64,000 bases of DNA. It comes from JALQUL01 sp040382935. GTDB taxonomy: Bacteria > Pseudomonadota > Gammaproteobacteria > Burkholderiales > Burkholderiaceae_C. The notes below the pieces were generated by a model, which searched no databases, was not told the DNA's origin, and worked only from the letters and a program-made list of their open reading frames with translations. Position numbers and translations under genes: made by a program. Location of the stretch: contig JBEIEP010000016.1 in the NCBI GenBank assembly GCA_040382935.1, positions 1 to 64,000 on the forward strand. Direction: 5' to 3'. Numbering within the stretch: the stretch's first letter is position 1; every line of letters begins with the position of its first letter. Below are positions 1 to 8,553 of this stretch, piece after piece.

Positions 1-42
1 AAGGCGAAGGCGAAGGCGAAGGCGAAGGCGAAGGCGAAGGCG
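1..42. repeat. Hexanucleotide tandem repeat (AAGGCG)7
   Basis: Seven perfect tandem copies of AAGGCG begin at the first base of the window, so the array may be longer on the left. It ends in a G/C-rich run about 40 bp past the stop codon of the serine hydrolase gene. Read on the plus strand it could encode a Lys-Ala repeat that stays open to a TAA at 115-117, but that frame overlaps the end of the hydrolase gene on the other strand and has no visible start. It may be the tail of a Lys/Ala-rich protein gene or a non-coding microsatellite; the missing left flank decides. Confidence 0.9.
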
Positions 43-80
43 CGGGGCGTGGGGCCAGGCCGGGCATACAAGCGCCACGT

Positions 81-1313
81 TTACACCAAGGCCTGGTACA
101 CCAATTGCCGCAAATAAGGCCGAATAGGGTGAGTGTTAGAGGGAATGACTTGCGTCATAAACATCGCACTCACCTCGTTCACCGGGTCTATCCAAAACAT
201 GGTACTGGCCAACCCACCCCAGCCGTAGGTGCCATTGGGGCACAGGGCGCGGGTTTTGATTTGATCGCACACCACCGATACGCCCAGGCCAAAACCCAAG
301 CCGTCGTAGGCGGCCTCTTCGCCCACCACATTGGTGGCCACAGAGGTCACGTCTTGGTTGTTGGGCAAGTGGTTGCTGGTCATGAGTTGAATGGTTTTGG
401 GTGAGAGCAGCCGCACCCCGTCCAACGCACCGCCTTGGGCCATCATGTTCATAAACCGGGCGTAGTCGTAGGTGGTGGACAACAAGCCACCGCCACCGGC
501 CAAAAATACGGGCTTGTCCAAGCCTACCGATGGTTTCTGAAAACGCCGTGCCGTGCCGTTGCTGGGGTTCACACCATACAGCGCGGCCAAACGATGGGCT
601 TTTTCTGGGGGTACATAAAAGTCAGTGTCGTGCATGCCCAAGGGGTCCAAAATACGCGTCTTAAAAAACGTATCCAAGGGCATGCCCGAGGCGATTTCGA
701 TGATTCGGCCCAGTACGTCGGTGGCCACGCTGTAGTTCCAGGCGCTACCGGGTTGGAACAGCAAAGGCAGGGCGGCAAATTTGTCACAGGCGGTGGCCAG
801 GGGCATGCTGCGGTCAGGCCCCAGTTCAAACCCGGCTTTGCGGTACAGCTCGTCCACCGGATGGGCGTAAAAGAAGTCGTAGGTCAGGCCCGACATGTGG
901 GTGAGCAAATGCCACAAGCGCATGGGCTGGGTTTGAGGTTCTAAAACCGGCTTGAGCAAAGAGCCACCACGCCACACCTGGGTTTGGGCAAATGCGGGGA
1001 TGTACTGGCTGACCAAGTCGGTCAGTTGCAACTTGCCCTCTTCCATCAGCATCATGCAGGCCACAGAGGTAATGGGCTTGGTCATGGAGTAAATGCGGTA
1101 AATGGTGTCGTGCGCAATCGGCACACCGGCCTCTTTGTCGGCTTGGCCATAGGTGGACAGGTGGGCCACTTGGCCTTTGCGCATCACGGCAATGCTGTAG
1201 CCCGGCAAGCGTCCGTCATCCACATAGGGCTGGAAATGCTGGTCAATACGCCCCAGCCGCTCGCGGCAAAAACCCAAGGCAGCGGGATCGGTGGTCACTT
1301 CAAGTTGAGGCAT
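81..1313 (-). CDS. Beta-lactamase-family serine hydrolase (class C / EstB-like esterase)
   Basis: The protein is about 410 residues and belongs to the PF00144 serine hydrolase family (class C beta-lactamases, DD-peptidases, EstB-type esterases). The SxxK nucleophile motif reads SMTK at about residues 76-79, with the preceding IYRIYS typical of the family. The second motif is the esterase-like NYSVATD near residue 195, and a YGWGGLAST segment replaces the KTG box near the C-terminus, as in EstB-type enzymes. This favours an esterase or transesterase over a true beta-lactamase. No signal peptide is visible, so it is probably cytoplasmic. I chose the ATG at 1313 because GGAGA lies 7 bases upstream; a longer frame from 1340 has no ribosome site. 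The natural substrate cannot be told from sequence. Confidence 0.85.
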   Translation of the reverse strand: MPQLEVTTDPAALGFCRERLGRIDQHFQPYVDDGRLPGYSIAVMRKGQVAHLSTYGQADKEAGVPIAHDTIYRIYSMTKPITSVACMMLMEEGKLQLTDLVSQYIPAFAQTQVWRGGSLLKPVLEPQTQPMRLWHLLTHMSGLTYDFFYAHPVDELYRKAGFELGPDRSMPLATACDKFAALPLLFQPGSAWNYSVATDVLGRIIEIASGMPLDTFFKTRILDPLGMHDTDFYVPPEKAHRLAALYGVNPSNGTARRFQKPSVGLDKPVFLAGGGGLLSTTYDYARFMNMMAQGGALDGVRLLSPKTIQLMTSNHLPNNQDVTSVATNVVGEEAAYDGLGFGLGVSVVCDQIKTRALCPNGTYGWGGLASTMFWIDPVNEVSAMFMTQVIPSNTHPIRPYLRQLVYQALV

Positions 1314-1375
1314 GCGCGTGTCTCCATTAAATCCATTCACAGCTTCAACCGCTGGGCCACAACGGCAATACCCTG

Positions 1376-2941
1376 TTAAGCCTCGCGCTTGAGCGCCGGG
1401 AACAAAATCACGTCCCGAATGCTGCTGCTATCGGTCAGCAACATCATCAATCGGTCAAGGCCCACCCCGCACCCGCCTGTGGGCGGCATGCCGTACTCAA
1501 GCGCCCGTACAAAGTCATGGTCGTAAAACATGGCCTCATCGTCGCCACTCTCTTTGGCGCTCACCTGCGCATGAAAACGTGCCGCTTGGTCCTGTGCATC
1601 GTTGAGCTCAGAAAACCCGTTGCCAAATTCGCGCCCGGTAACGTAAAGCTCAAAGCGCTCGGTGACAGCCGGGTTGGTGTCGCTGGCCCGCGCCAGCGGA
1701 GAAATCTCAACCGGGTGTTCGCAGATAAAGGTAGGAGCCCACAGTTTTTCTTCGACCACCTCTTCAAAGTACATCACCTGCAATGAGGTCAAACTGCGCT
1801 GGGCCAATTTGTTGGCCGGGCTGTTTTGCCCCAAGCGCGTCAATTGTTCGCGCAGGTAGTTGGCGTCGTCCACGCGGGCGCCCGCATCGGTGTGCTTAAC
1901 GATGGCCTCACGTATGGTGAGTCGCTCAAAGCTTGGGCTTAAATCCACAGCCTTGCCACCATAGCTCAGCTGCAAGGTGCCCACCGCCTTGAGCGCACAG
2001 TCGCGTATCAAGGCCTCGGTAAAGCCCATCAAATCTTGGTAGTTCCAGTAGGCCGCATAGAACTCCATCATGGTGAACTCAGGGTTGTGGCGCACCGAAA
2101 TGCCCTCGTTCCTAAAACTGCGGTTGATCTCAAAGACCTTGTCAAAGCCACCCACAATCAAACGCTTAAGGTAGAGCTCGGGGGCAATGCGCAGGTACAT
2201 TTCTTGGTCCAGCGCGTTGTGATGGGTCACAAACGGGCGGGCATTGGCCCCACCCGGTATGGGGTGCAACATGGGCGTTTCCACCTCTAAGAAGCCCGCA
2301 CCCACCATAAACTCGCGCACCCCCGAGATGGCTTTGCTACGCGCCACAAAACGCCTACGCGTGGTTTCGTCGGTCATCATGTCCACATAGCGTTGGCGGT
2401 ACTTGACCTCTTGGTCGGCCACACCATGAAACTTGTCTGGCATGGGCCGCAAACTCTTGGTCAGCAGCCGCACCTCAGTGGCATGAATCGATAGTTCACC
2501 CGTTTTGGTTTTAAACACCCGGCCTTCCGCGGCCACAATGTCGCCTAAATCCCAGTGCTTGAAATCGTTGTAAATGTCCTCACCCACCTCATCGCGTGCC
2601 ACATACACCTGGATGCGCCCACCACTGGGGCCAAACGAGGCGTCTTGCACCGTCATAAAGCTGGCCTTGCCCATAACTCGCTTAAGCATCATGCGCCCAG
2701 CCACCTTGACCACCTGGTTGCGCTCTACCAATTGGGCCGCATCCAAAGCGTCCAACGCTTCAAACAAGGCCTGTGCCGTGGTGCTGGGCTTGAAATCATT
2801 CGGGAACGACACCGGCCCGCCAGCGGCTTGCCGTTGGCGAATGGCCGCTAGTTTGTCGCGGCGCTCGGCCATGAGTTGGTTTTCGTCGAGGGAGGGCGCA
2901 ACCGTTGAGGGTTGACCAGCGTTGGCAATGGGTGCAGACAT
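1376..2941 (-). CDS. lysS: Lysyl-tRNA synthetase, class II
   Basis: This cytoplasmic enzyme charges tRNA-Lys with lysine for translation. An N-terminal OB-fold anticodon-binding domain (about residues 65-165) precedes the class II catalytic core. Motif 2 is visible as FRNEGISVRHNPEF (near 285) and motif 3 as GCGVGLDRLMMLL (near 490), followed by the conserved C-terminal LFPALK. I place the start at the ATG at 2941, giving 521 residues; a longer frame begins with TTG at 2977 and neither start has a clear Shine-Dalgarno sequence. The N-terminal 50 residues are a low-conservation extension compared with E. coli LysS (505 residues). The serine hydrolase gene follows on the same strand 62 bases downstream. 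Identification is secure. Confidence 0.97.
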   Translation of the reverse strand: MSAPIANAGQPSTVAPSLDENQLMAERRDKLAAIRQRQAAGGPVSFPNDFKPSTTAQALFEALDALDAAQLVERNQVVKVAGRMMLKRVMGKASFMTVQDASFGPSGGRIQVYVARDEVGEDIYNDFKHWDLGDIVAAEGRVFKTKTGELSIHATEVRLLTKSLRPMPDKFHGVADQEVKYRQRYVDMMTDETTRRRFVARSKAISGVREFMVGAGFLEVETPMLHPIPGGANARPFVTHHNALDQEMYLRIAPELYLKRLIVGGFDKVFEINRSFRNEGISVRHNPEFTMMEFYAAYWNYQDLMGFTEALIRDCALKAVGTLQLSYGGKAVDLSPSFERLTIREAIVKHTDAGARVDDANYLREQLTRLGQNSPANKLAQRSLTSLQVMYFEEVVEEKLWAPTFICEHPVEISPLARASDTNPAVTERFELYVTGREFGNGFSELNDAQDQAARFHAQVSAKESGDDEAMFYDHDFVRALEYGMPPTGGCGVGLDRLMMLLTDSSSIRDVILFPALKREA

Positions 2942-3034
2942 ATTTAATTCAGAGGACGAGACGTTTGCACTGTGCAAACAGTTTGAAGCGTTAAGTAGCT
3001 AGGCGCAAAGGGCTAATTGTAAATTGCTCTTTCG

Positions 3035-3928
3035 TTAAGGCGAAGGAGCCACATAGGCCTCCCGTCTGGCCAACCACAGGGTAGCTCCGGCAATCACCAC
3101 ACCACCCATTAATGCGGTTACAGTGGGTACATCGCCAAACACCAGCCAGCCCATGGCACCCGACCAAATCAGGTCTAAAAATTTGGTGGATTGTGTCGCC
3201 GATATGTCGGCCACCTGATACGCGCGAGTCAAACAGTAATGCCCGCCCGAGCCCAATGCGCCGGTTAGCAAAAAGCCCAAGCCTTGCATCCAGGTAAAAC
3301 TCTGCCAGTGGGGCAGCGCCAAGGGTAGGCTGAGGATGGACACAGTAATGGCCTGCCAGACCAAAATGGTGCCAGTCGTTTCATAACGGGTGAGCGCCTT
3401 GGTGAGCAAGAACGACGCGGCAAACAAAGGTGCAGATGCCAGCATCACCAGGTGATAAAGACCCGCCCCCTGCTGGCTGTGCGCAATTTGCGGGCCTACC
3501 ACCACCAACACCCCAGCAAAGCCAATACCGGTGGCCACCCAACGCTCCCAACGCATAGGCTCTTTGAACACCAGATAGGCCCCTAGCATGATAAACAGGG
3601 GCGTGGTAAAGCTTATGGCCGTCATATCGGCCAAGGGGATTATCGGCAACGCCGTAAACCAAAGGCACAGGCCCGCCGTATGCAGCGCTCCCCTGGCAAA
3701 CTGCCCCTTGATATTTTTGGGTCGGTACGCGGCAAAGCCATGCACCACCACAATGGGTAGCAGCACGATCAAACCGCACAGGTAACGCAAGAACTGTGCT
3801 TGGAACGGGTGCATGCCCTGGGCCAGGGCCCGCACCGTTGCATTGAGTACGCTAAACAGCAGACCCGCCGCAATGGCCCACGCCATGGCTTGGGTACTAG
3901 GCGACCAATGCGCCGCGCGTTTGATCAA
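3035..3928 (-). CDS. DMT-superfamily (EamA) membrane transporter
   Basis: A 297-residue inner-membrane protein with about ten hydrophobic segments arranged as two EamA repeats, the usual size and architecture of drug/metabolite transporters. The N-terminal repeat carries the family pattern AAGLLFSVLNATVRAL and the second repeat begins near ASAPLFAASFLLTKAL. The start codon overlaps the stop codon of the upstream oxidoreductase gene by four bases (ATGA), so the two are translationally coupled. The substrate cannot be deduced; family members export amino acids, purines, nucleotide sugars or act as drug exporters. It could be a housekeeping exporter rather than anything linked to the oxidoreductase's chemistry. 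Confidence 0.88.
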   Translation of the reverse strand: MIKRAAHWSPSTQAMAWAIAAGLLFSVLNATVRALAQGMHPFQAQFLRYLCGLIVLLPIVVVHGFAAYRPKNIKGQFARGALHTAGLCLWFTALPIIPLADMTAISFTTPLFIMLGAYLVFKEPMRWERWVATGIGFAGVLVVVGPQIAHSQQGAGLYHLVMLASAPLFAASFLLTKALTRYETTGTILVWQAITVSILSLPLALPHWQSFTWMQGLGFLLTGALGSGGHYCLTRAYQVADISATQSTKFLDLIWSGAMGWLVFGDVPTVTALMGGVVIAGATLWLARREAYVAPSP

Positions 3929-4941
3929 TTGAGTTTCACCAGCTGCTTGCCAAAGTTTTTACCAGACAACAAGCCCAAAAATGCCTCAGGCGCAGACTCT
4001 ATGCCCTCTGCCACCGATTCCCTGAACTTGAGTTTTCCGGTGGCCACCATGCCGCCCAACTCTTTTAAGGCTTCGGGCCAATGGGCCATATGCTCGGACA
4101 CGATAAATCCACGCACCGTTAAGCGGTTCACCAGCAATAGCTGTGGCTGGCTAATGGGCACAGGCTCACCGTTGTAACCGGCAATCATGCCGCACAACGC
4201 AATGCGACCAAAGGCGTTCATGCGCATCAGCACGGCGTCCAAAATCGCACCCCCCACGTTTTCAAAATAGCCATCAATGCCATTGGGGGTGGCTTCTTTG
4301 AGCGCTAGGTAAAGGCTTTTGGGGTCGCGATGCTGTTTGTAGTCAATACAGGCGTCAAAGCCCAACTCGTCCACCACATAACTGCATTTGTCGGCACCCC
4401 CTGCAAAACCCACCACACGGCAACCTCGGGCCTTGGCCAACTGGCCCACCACACTGCCAACGGCCCCACTGGCCGCACTCACGGCCACCGTGTCACCGGG
4501 CTTGGGTTCGCAGATTTTCATGAGGCCGTACCAGGCCGTTACACCCGGCATGCCTACCGCACCCAGATAGGCGCTTAGCGGGATGTAGCGGGTGTCGACT
4601 TTGCGAAGCATGCCCGGCGTATTGCCGTCCACCACGCTGTACTGCTGCCAACCGCCCATGCCCACCACGGCATCGCCCACCGCGTATTGGGCGCTTTTGC
4701 TCTCTACCACGACGCCCACCGTACCACCCCCCATCACCTGGCCCAAGGGTTGCGCCGCGGCATAGCTTTTGCTGTCGTTCATGCGGCCCCGCATATAGGG
4801 GTCCAGGCTCAAATAATGGTGTTGCACCAGCACCTGTCCGTCTTGCAGGGCAGGCGTTTGGTCCTCGACCAATTTAAAGTTGCTGGCAACGGCAGCGCCC
4901 ACTGGGCGGTTGTCTAAGTGGATTTGAAGATTGGTAGGCAT
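3925..4941 (-). CDS. NADP-dependent oxidoreductase, zinc-independent MDR family
   Basis: A 338-residue medium-chain dehydrogenase/reductase of the leukotriene B4 12-hydroxydehydrogenase / CurA type, which reduce alkenals and enones with NADPH. The N-terminal GroES-like part contains LSLDPYMRGRM, diagnostic of this subgroup, and the Rossmann fold carries AASGAVGSVVGQLAK near residue 150. The zinc ligands of alcohol dehydrogenases are absent, as expected. The ATG at 4941 is preceded by CGGAGA, so the eight extra residues of the longest frame (4965) are unlikely. The gene is the first of a two-gene unit with the EamA transporter. A role in detoxifying reactive carbonyls is an inference from the family. 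Confidence 0.9.
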   Translation of the reverse strand: MPTNLQIHLDNRPVGAAVASNFKLVEDQTPALQDGQVLVQHHYLSLDPYMRGRMNDSKSYAAAQPLGQVMGGGTVGVVVESKSAQYAVGDAVVGMGGWQQYSVVDGNTPGMLRKVDTRYIPLSAYLGAVGMPGVTAWYGLMKICEPKPGDTVAVSAASGAVGSVVGQLAKARGCRVVGFAGGADKCSYVVDELGFDACIDYKQHRDPKSLYLALKEATPNGIDGYFENVGGAILDAVLMRMNAFGRIALCGMIAGYNGEPVPISQPQLLLVNRLTVRGFIVSEHMAHWPEALKELGGMVATGKLKFRESVAEGIESAPEAFLGLLSGKNFGKQLVKLN

Positions 4942-5098
4942 GATGGAAGTCTCCGTGAAAAACAACGCCCATTGTGCCTTGTCTGACCCGCCCTATCTCG
5001 ACACGTTGGCGACAACCTAGCACAGCCACCCTGTCCCCTAACACGCAACGCCCACCGTGGTGATTTAGACTAAGCCCAGTCCTCTACCGGCCAAGCCC

Positions 5099-5506
5099 AT
5101 GCACCACGACACCTTTTTCGGGATCCACGTCCCTTTTCTTTCTTTGCTAGGCCTTAAAGCCATCTCACTGACCCCTGGCCAGAGCGAAATTGCCATCGAC
5201 ATGCGTGAAGAGTTGGGCAACCATTTTCAGGCGCTGCACGGTGGCGCGATTGCCACCTTGCTGGACGTGGCCATGGCCACAGCTGGGCGCAGCCTGCACC
5301 CTGAAGTGGGCGTGATTACGGTGAGCATGACCACGCACTTTTTAAGCTCGCCCAAAGAGGGGCGTGTCACGGCCAAAGGCAAAGTGCAGCGGGCGGGTCG
5401 TTCCTTGGTGTATTGCGAAGGCGAGGTGCTAGACGCCCAGGGCCATCTAGTGGCTACCGGCATAGGCACTTTTATGGTCAGAAAAGAAAAAATCATCCGC
5501 CCATAA
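5099..5506 (+). CDS. PaaI-family hotdog thioesterase
   Basis: A 135-residue single hotdog-fold protein, the normal length for PaaI/YdiI-type acyl-CoA thioesterases. The signature HGGAIATLLDVAMA lies at residues 47-60, with the catalytic acidic residue on the hot-dog helix (D56) and the C-terminal strand segment GRSLVYCEGEVLD. It would hydrolyse an acyl- or aryl-CoA in the cytoplasm; the specific substrate is unknown. It is divergent from the oxidoreductase gene, with 157 bases between the starts, and is followed nine bases after its stop by copy 1 of the MITE-like repeat. No strong ribosome site is visible. Confidence 0.88.
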   Translation: MHHDTFFGIHVPFLSLLGLKAISLTPGQSEIAIDMREELGNHFQALHGGAIATLLDVAMATAGRSLHPEVGVITVSMTTHFLSSPKEGRVTAKGKVQRAGRSLVYCEGEVLDAQGHLVATGIGTFMVRKEKIIRP

Positions 5507-5515
5507 AAAAAGCTA

Positions 5516-5678
5516 GGAACCCTTTGCAAAACCCGCTGTGCGGATATGAGCCACGAGAATGGATGCACCACAAGGCGGATTTTGCAGCTCATACCAGGCG
5601 GTATGAGCCAAAAAGCCAACGCAGTGGGGCGCCATTATCGGGGCCTCAGATCGCGCATGGGGTTTTGCGGAGGGTTCC
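5516..5678 (+). mobile_element. MITE-like element, copy 1
   Basis: A 163-bp element bounded by imperfect terminal inverted repeats (GGAACCCTTTGCAAAA on the left, GGAACCCTCCGCAAAA when the right end is read in reverse). Two closely related copies occur at 38654-38814 (inverted) and 44430-44590 (same orientation). The centre contains a 9-10 bp inverted repeat (GCTCATACC / GGTATGAGC) around a 4-base loop. No protein is encoded. The ends resemble the compact termini of IS5-family transposons, so it is probably a non-autonomous element moved by a transposase encoded elsewhere. This copy is the most diverged at its ends and has no clear target duplication. Confidence 0.85.
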
Positions 5679-5734
5679 CAAAACACCCCAAGGGGCATTT
5701 CTGGCCTGAAAGAGGTCAATGACCTCTACCCACT

Positions 5735-6655
5735 TTACTCGACTTGCTGAATACCAGCCAACAACCAACCCGTATCGGTTTGACGGCTCTTGGTCAGGTT
5801 CCAGATTTCGTCAAACGAATCAGCCTCACCGCTCACCGTGTCGGTCATAAAACCGGTGAAACGTACGCTGACGGAATAGCTGTCAGGCTGGGTGTCAACT
5901 TCTAGCACCTTGGCATGCAAGTTGTTCACCTCGTACTTTTGCGGTGCATCGCCGCGATCCGTCAATTCCATTTTGAGTTCGGCAAACATCTGTGGCGTGG
6001 TAAACAAGCGCAAATCGTTCAGGTCGCCCGCGTCGTTGGCCGCTTGCAGTCGGATAAAACTGACTTTGGCGTTACGCTCAAAACCGGCCGCATCAAAATC
6101 GGCTGGAATCGCGGTGCCAGCGCTTGCCCCGGCTGAACCACCTGTACCCGACAGGCCAGCCCCAATCATGGAACCGGTTGCTGCAGGCTGCTCCACCCTG
6201 TAGGCGGGCTTGGCGCGTGCGTCCTCCATAGCCTGGTTATAGGCTTGGGTTTTGCCGTCAACACCGGCCACCAAGGGGCGTGGCCCACCGGTCTTTTTGC
6301 GCATAAAGTAGCCAATGACTGCCACGGCCACCACCGCCAGCAAGGCCATCATCATAAAGTTCGCCAACTCAGCACCAAAGCCAAGGTGCGAGGCCAGGGC
6401 CGCTAGGCCCAAACCGGCAGCCAAACCGGCCACCGGGCCCATCCAAGAGCGTGAAGGCGATGCCGCAGCGCCCGCAGCACCCGGATTGGCTGCAGCGTTT
6501 TGGGTGGGTGCAGCGGCTGGCTTGTCCGGTGTGGCCTGACGCTGCATGCCCAGGGATTTTCCGGAACCCATGCGCTTGGCGGCCTCGGCCTCTGGCATGG
6601 CCGTGGTCAGCCCCAGCGCCAATACAACCGCAAACAATGACAATAACTTTTTCAT
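5735..6655 (-). CDS. Tim44-like domain membrane protein
   Basis: A 306-residue exported or membrane-anchored protein. A signal-type N-terminus (MKKLLSLFAVVLALG) ends near an AEA-A site and is followed by the motif AAKRMGSGKSLGMQR, typical of bacterial Tim44-like proteins. A Pro/Ala-rich linker leads to two hydrophobic segments (about 70-120) and a C-terminal Tim44/NTF2-like domain (about 185-306). Its cellular role is not established; the fold suggests lipid or protein binding at the membrane. The start is fixed by a perfect AAGGAGG eight bases upstream. It is transcribed on its own, with about 100 AT-rich bases between it and the DUF2062 gene. Confidence 0.88.
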   Translation of the reverse strand: MKKLLSLFAVVLALGLTTAMPEAEAAKRMGSGKSLGMQRQATPDKPAAAPTQNAAANPGAAGAAASPSRSWMGPVAGLAAGLGLAALASHLGFGAELANFMMMALLAVVAVAVIGYFMRKKTGGPRPLVAGVDGKTQAYNQAMEDARAKPAYRVEQPAATGSMIGAGLSGTGGSAGASAGTAIPADFDAAGFERNAKVSFIRLQAANDAGDLNDLRLFTTPQMFAELKMELTDRGDAPQKYEVNNLHAKVLEVDTQPDSYSVSVRFTGFMTDTVSGEADSFDEIWNLTKSRQTDTGWLLAGIQQVE

Positions 6656-6756
6656 GTGTCCTCCTTAAGAAAAAAGTAAACTTAGAATAGAGCCAATAAC
6701 AGTTCGAATAAAGATGAATTTATATTAATTTAATTCAGTTTTTTATAGATTAATTA

Positions 6757-7305
6757 TCACACTGAATTTTTCGCGCGCCGCACACCTAGTGCTAGGCGCT
6801 GGCGGCGCTTAAACCACTGGCGCACACGCCACACCAGCTCCACCAACACATAACTGGCAATCGCACCGCCCACCGCAAACACCACCATGCCCAGTGCTGC
6901 TGTACCACCGTACTGAACCAACCATCCGGTCATATCCGTAATATCCAAACTGGTGGCTGTGGCGCTCTCGCCGGTCAGCCAAGCGCCTACGTGGTAGGCC
7001 AGCCACAACCAAAATCCCAGGGTAAGCGGGTTGGTCACCATCGTCACAGCCGCCGCAACCGGGATATTGGCCCGCCAAAATGTGCAATGGGCTGCTGCAG
7101 CAAACACTTGCCCAAACGGAATTACAAACGCCCAAAAGGCCCCTACCGCCGCCCCGCGTGCAACCGACTGGTGGCGAAAGCGCCACAAGGCCGGGTCGGT
7201 CAGGCGACCTGCAATCGGCTTGAGCATTGGATTGGCCATTAAGGCTTCCATGGTGGGCAAAGCCTTCCAGCCGCCTTTGGGTGGTGGAGAATTGGAATCA
7301 CTCAC
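6757..7305 (-). CDS. DUF2062 domain inner-membrane protein
   Basis: A 182-residue protein with a soluble N-terminus followed by about three transmembrane helices. The conserved DUF2062 block includes VARGAAVGAFWAFVIPF and the loop VTNPLTLGFWLW, both characteristic of this small membrane family found beside exporters and glycosyltransferases. No biochemical function is established. The C-terminus is rich in Arg and Lys (WRVRQWFKRRQR), consistent with a cytoplasmic tail. It lies upstream of the Tim44-like gene on the same strand. About 290 bases separate its start from that of terC, which is divergent; I saw no RNA gene in that interval. Confidence 0.85.
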   Translation of the reverse strand: MSDSNSPPPKGGWKALPTMEALMANPMLKPIAGRLTDPALWRFRHQSVARGAAVGAFWAFVIPFGQVFAAAAHCTFWRANIPVAAAVTMVTNPLTLGFWLWLAYHVGAWLTGESATATSLDITDMTGWLVQYGGTAALGMVVFAVGGAIASYVLVELVWRVRQWFKRRQRLALGVRRAKNSV

Positions 7306-7593
7306 GCGGTAGTTTCCTTCAGATCAATTTTGTAAACACGGCCTCAAGCATCGCCAATTGCGTACGATTGACTGGCGTGCAATGCCGCAGCATATGGAAA
7401 CGGATGATTTCAGAACAAGCCCATGGCTCACAGCAGGGAATGGGTGTTTTATATTCCTATTTTTACGAACTATTTGTTAGTTATATTTCGGCAATTCGTA
7501 ATTTGTAACAACGCCTAAGCCATGCGAGGCATCCATGCCAAGGCTGTGCTTAGCGTTCGATCAATTGGTTTTTTTATCTGGACTGGAGTTTTT

Positions 7594-8553
7594 ATGGATA
7601 TGACAGCGCCGTTATGGCTGTGGGTTTCGTTTGCGGCCATTGTGGTGGCAGCGCTTTTTGTGGACTTTGTGCTGCTCAAAAAAGATGGCGCTCACACGGT
7701 CACCGTTAAGGAGGCGTTTAACTGGTCAATGGTCTGGGTGGGATTGAGCTTTTTGTTCAACGGGTTTTATTGGTGGGCCATGAAGGACACCACTGGCTCA
7801 GTGGAGATCGCGAACACCAAGTCCTTGGAGTTTTTAACGGGCTATTTGATTGAAAAATCCTTGGCCGTTGACAACATTTTCGTCTTCTTGATGATCTTTA
7901 CCTACTTTGCCGTACCGCCCGAGTACCAGAAGCGGGTTTTGATGATCGGCATCATTGGCGCGATTGTCTTGCGAACCATCATGATTTTGGTAGGCGGCTG
8001 GCTGCTGGCTGAATTCCATTGGGTGTTGTACGTGTTTGGCGCGTTCCTGATCCTGACGGGTATCAAAATGTGGTGGGCCGCAGGCAAAGAGCCCGACCTG
8101 AACGACAACCCTGCACTCAAGCTGCTTAGAAAAATCATGCCCGTGAGCAAGAACTACGACGGCGAGAAGTTTTGGACCGTTGAAAACGGTAAACGAATTG
8201 CCACACCCTTGTTCATGGTGATTTGCTTGGTGGCCTTGACGGACGTGATTTTTGCGGTGGATTCGATTCCTGCGATCTTTGCGATCACCAAAGACCCGTT
8301 CATCGTATTAACCAGCAACGTCTTTGCTATTTTGGGCTTGCGCGCGATGTACTTCTTGTTGGCCGCAGTGGCAGAAAAGTTTCATCTGCTCAACTATGGT
8401 CTGGCCATTATTCTGGTCTTTATCGGTACCAAAATGTGCTTGGTTGACATCTACAAAATCCCAGTTGGGGTATCACTTGCGGTTGTCGTGAGCGTGCTGG
8501 CCATCACCATGATTGTGAGTGTCAAGCGCCCGCCAACAAAATCAGGTAAGTGA
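7594..8553 (+). CDS. TerC/Alx-family membrane protein
   Basis: A 319-residue polytopic membrane protein of the TerC family, closest in length and pattern to E. coli Alx, which takes part in manganese homeostasis. About eight or nine hydrophobic segments are visible. The acidic membrane motifs EKSLAVDNIFVFL and TDVIFAVDSIPAIF, which are thought to form the metal path, are both present. I chose the ATG at 7594 because TGGAG lies five bases upstream and the 24 residues before it do not match the family. Alx genes are often controlled by a yybP-ykoY manganese riboswitch, but I could not find its conserved elements in 7306-7593. The stop codon abuts that of the convergent NhaR-type gene. Confidence 0.9.
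   Translation: MDMTAPLWLWVSFAAIVVAALFVDFVLLKKDGAHTVTVKEAFNWSMVWVGLSFLFNGFYWWAMKDTTGSVEIANTKSLEFLTGYLIEKSLAVDNIFVFLMIFTYFAVPPEYQKRVLMIGIIGAIVLRTIMILVGGWLLAEFHWVLYVFGAFLILTGIKMWWAAGKEPDLNDNPALKLLRKIMPVSKNYDGEKFWTVENGKRIATPLFMVICLVALTDVIFAVDSIPAIFAITKDPFIVLTSNVFAILGLRAMYFLLAAVAEKFHLLNYGLAIILVFIGTKMCLVDIYKIPVGVSLAVVVSVLAITMIVSVKRPPTKSGK

Noticed and set aside
1..117. Lys-Ala repeat frame as a protein gene
   Set aside because: No start is inside the window and the frame overlaps the end of the hydrolase gene; it may be the tail of a gene to the left, but that cannot be supported here.
7306..7593. yybP-ykoY manganese riboswitch ahead of the TerC/Alx gene
   Set aside because: Expected from E. coli alx, but the conserved purine-rich loops and paired switch elements are not present in this AT-rich interval.
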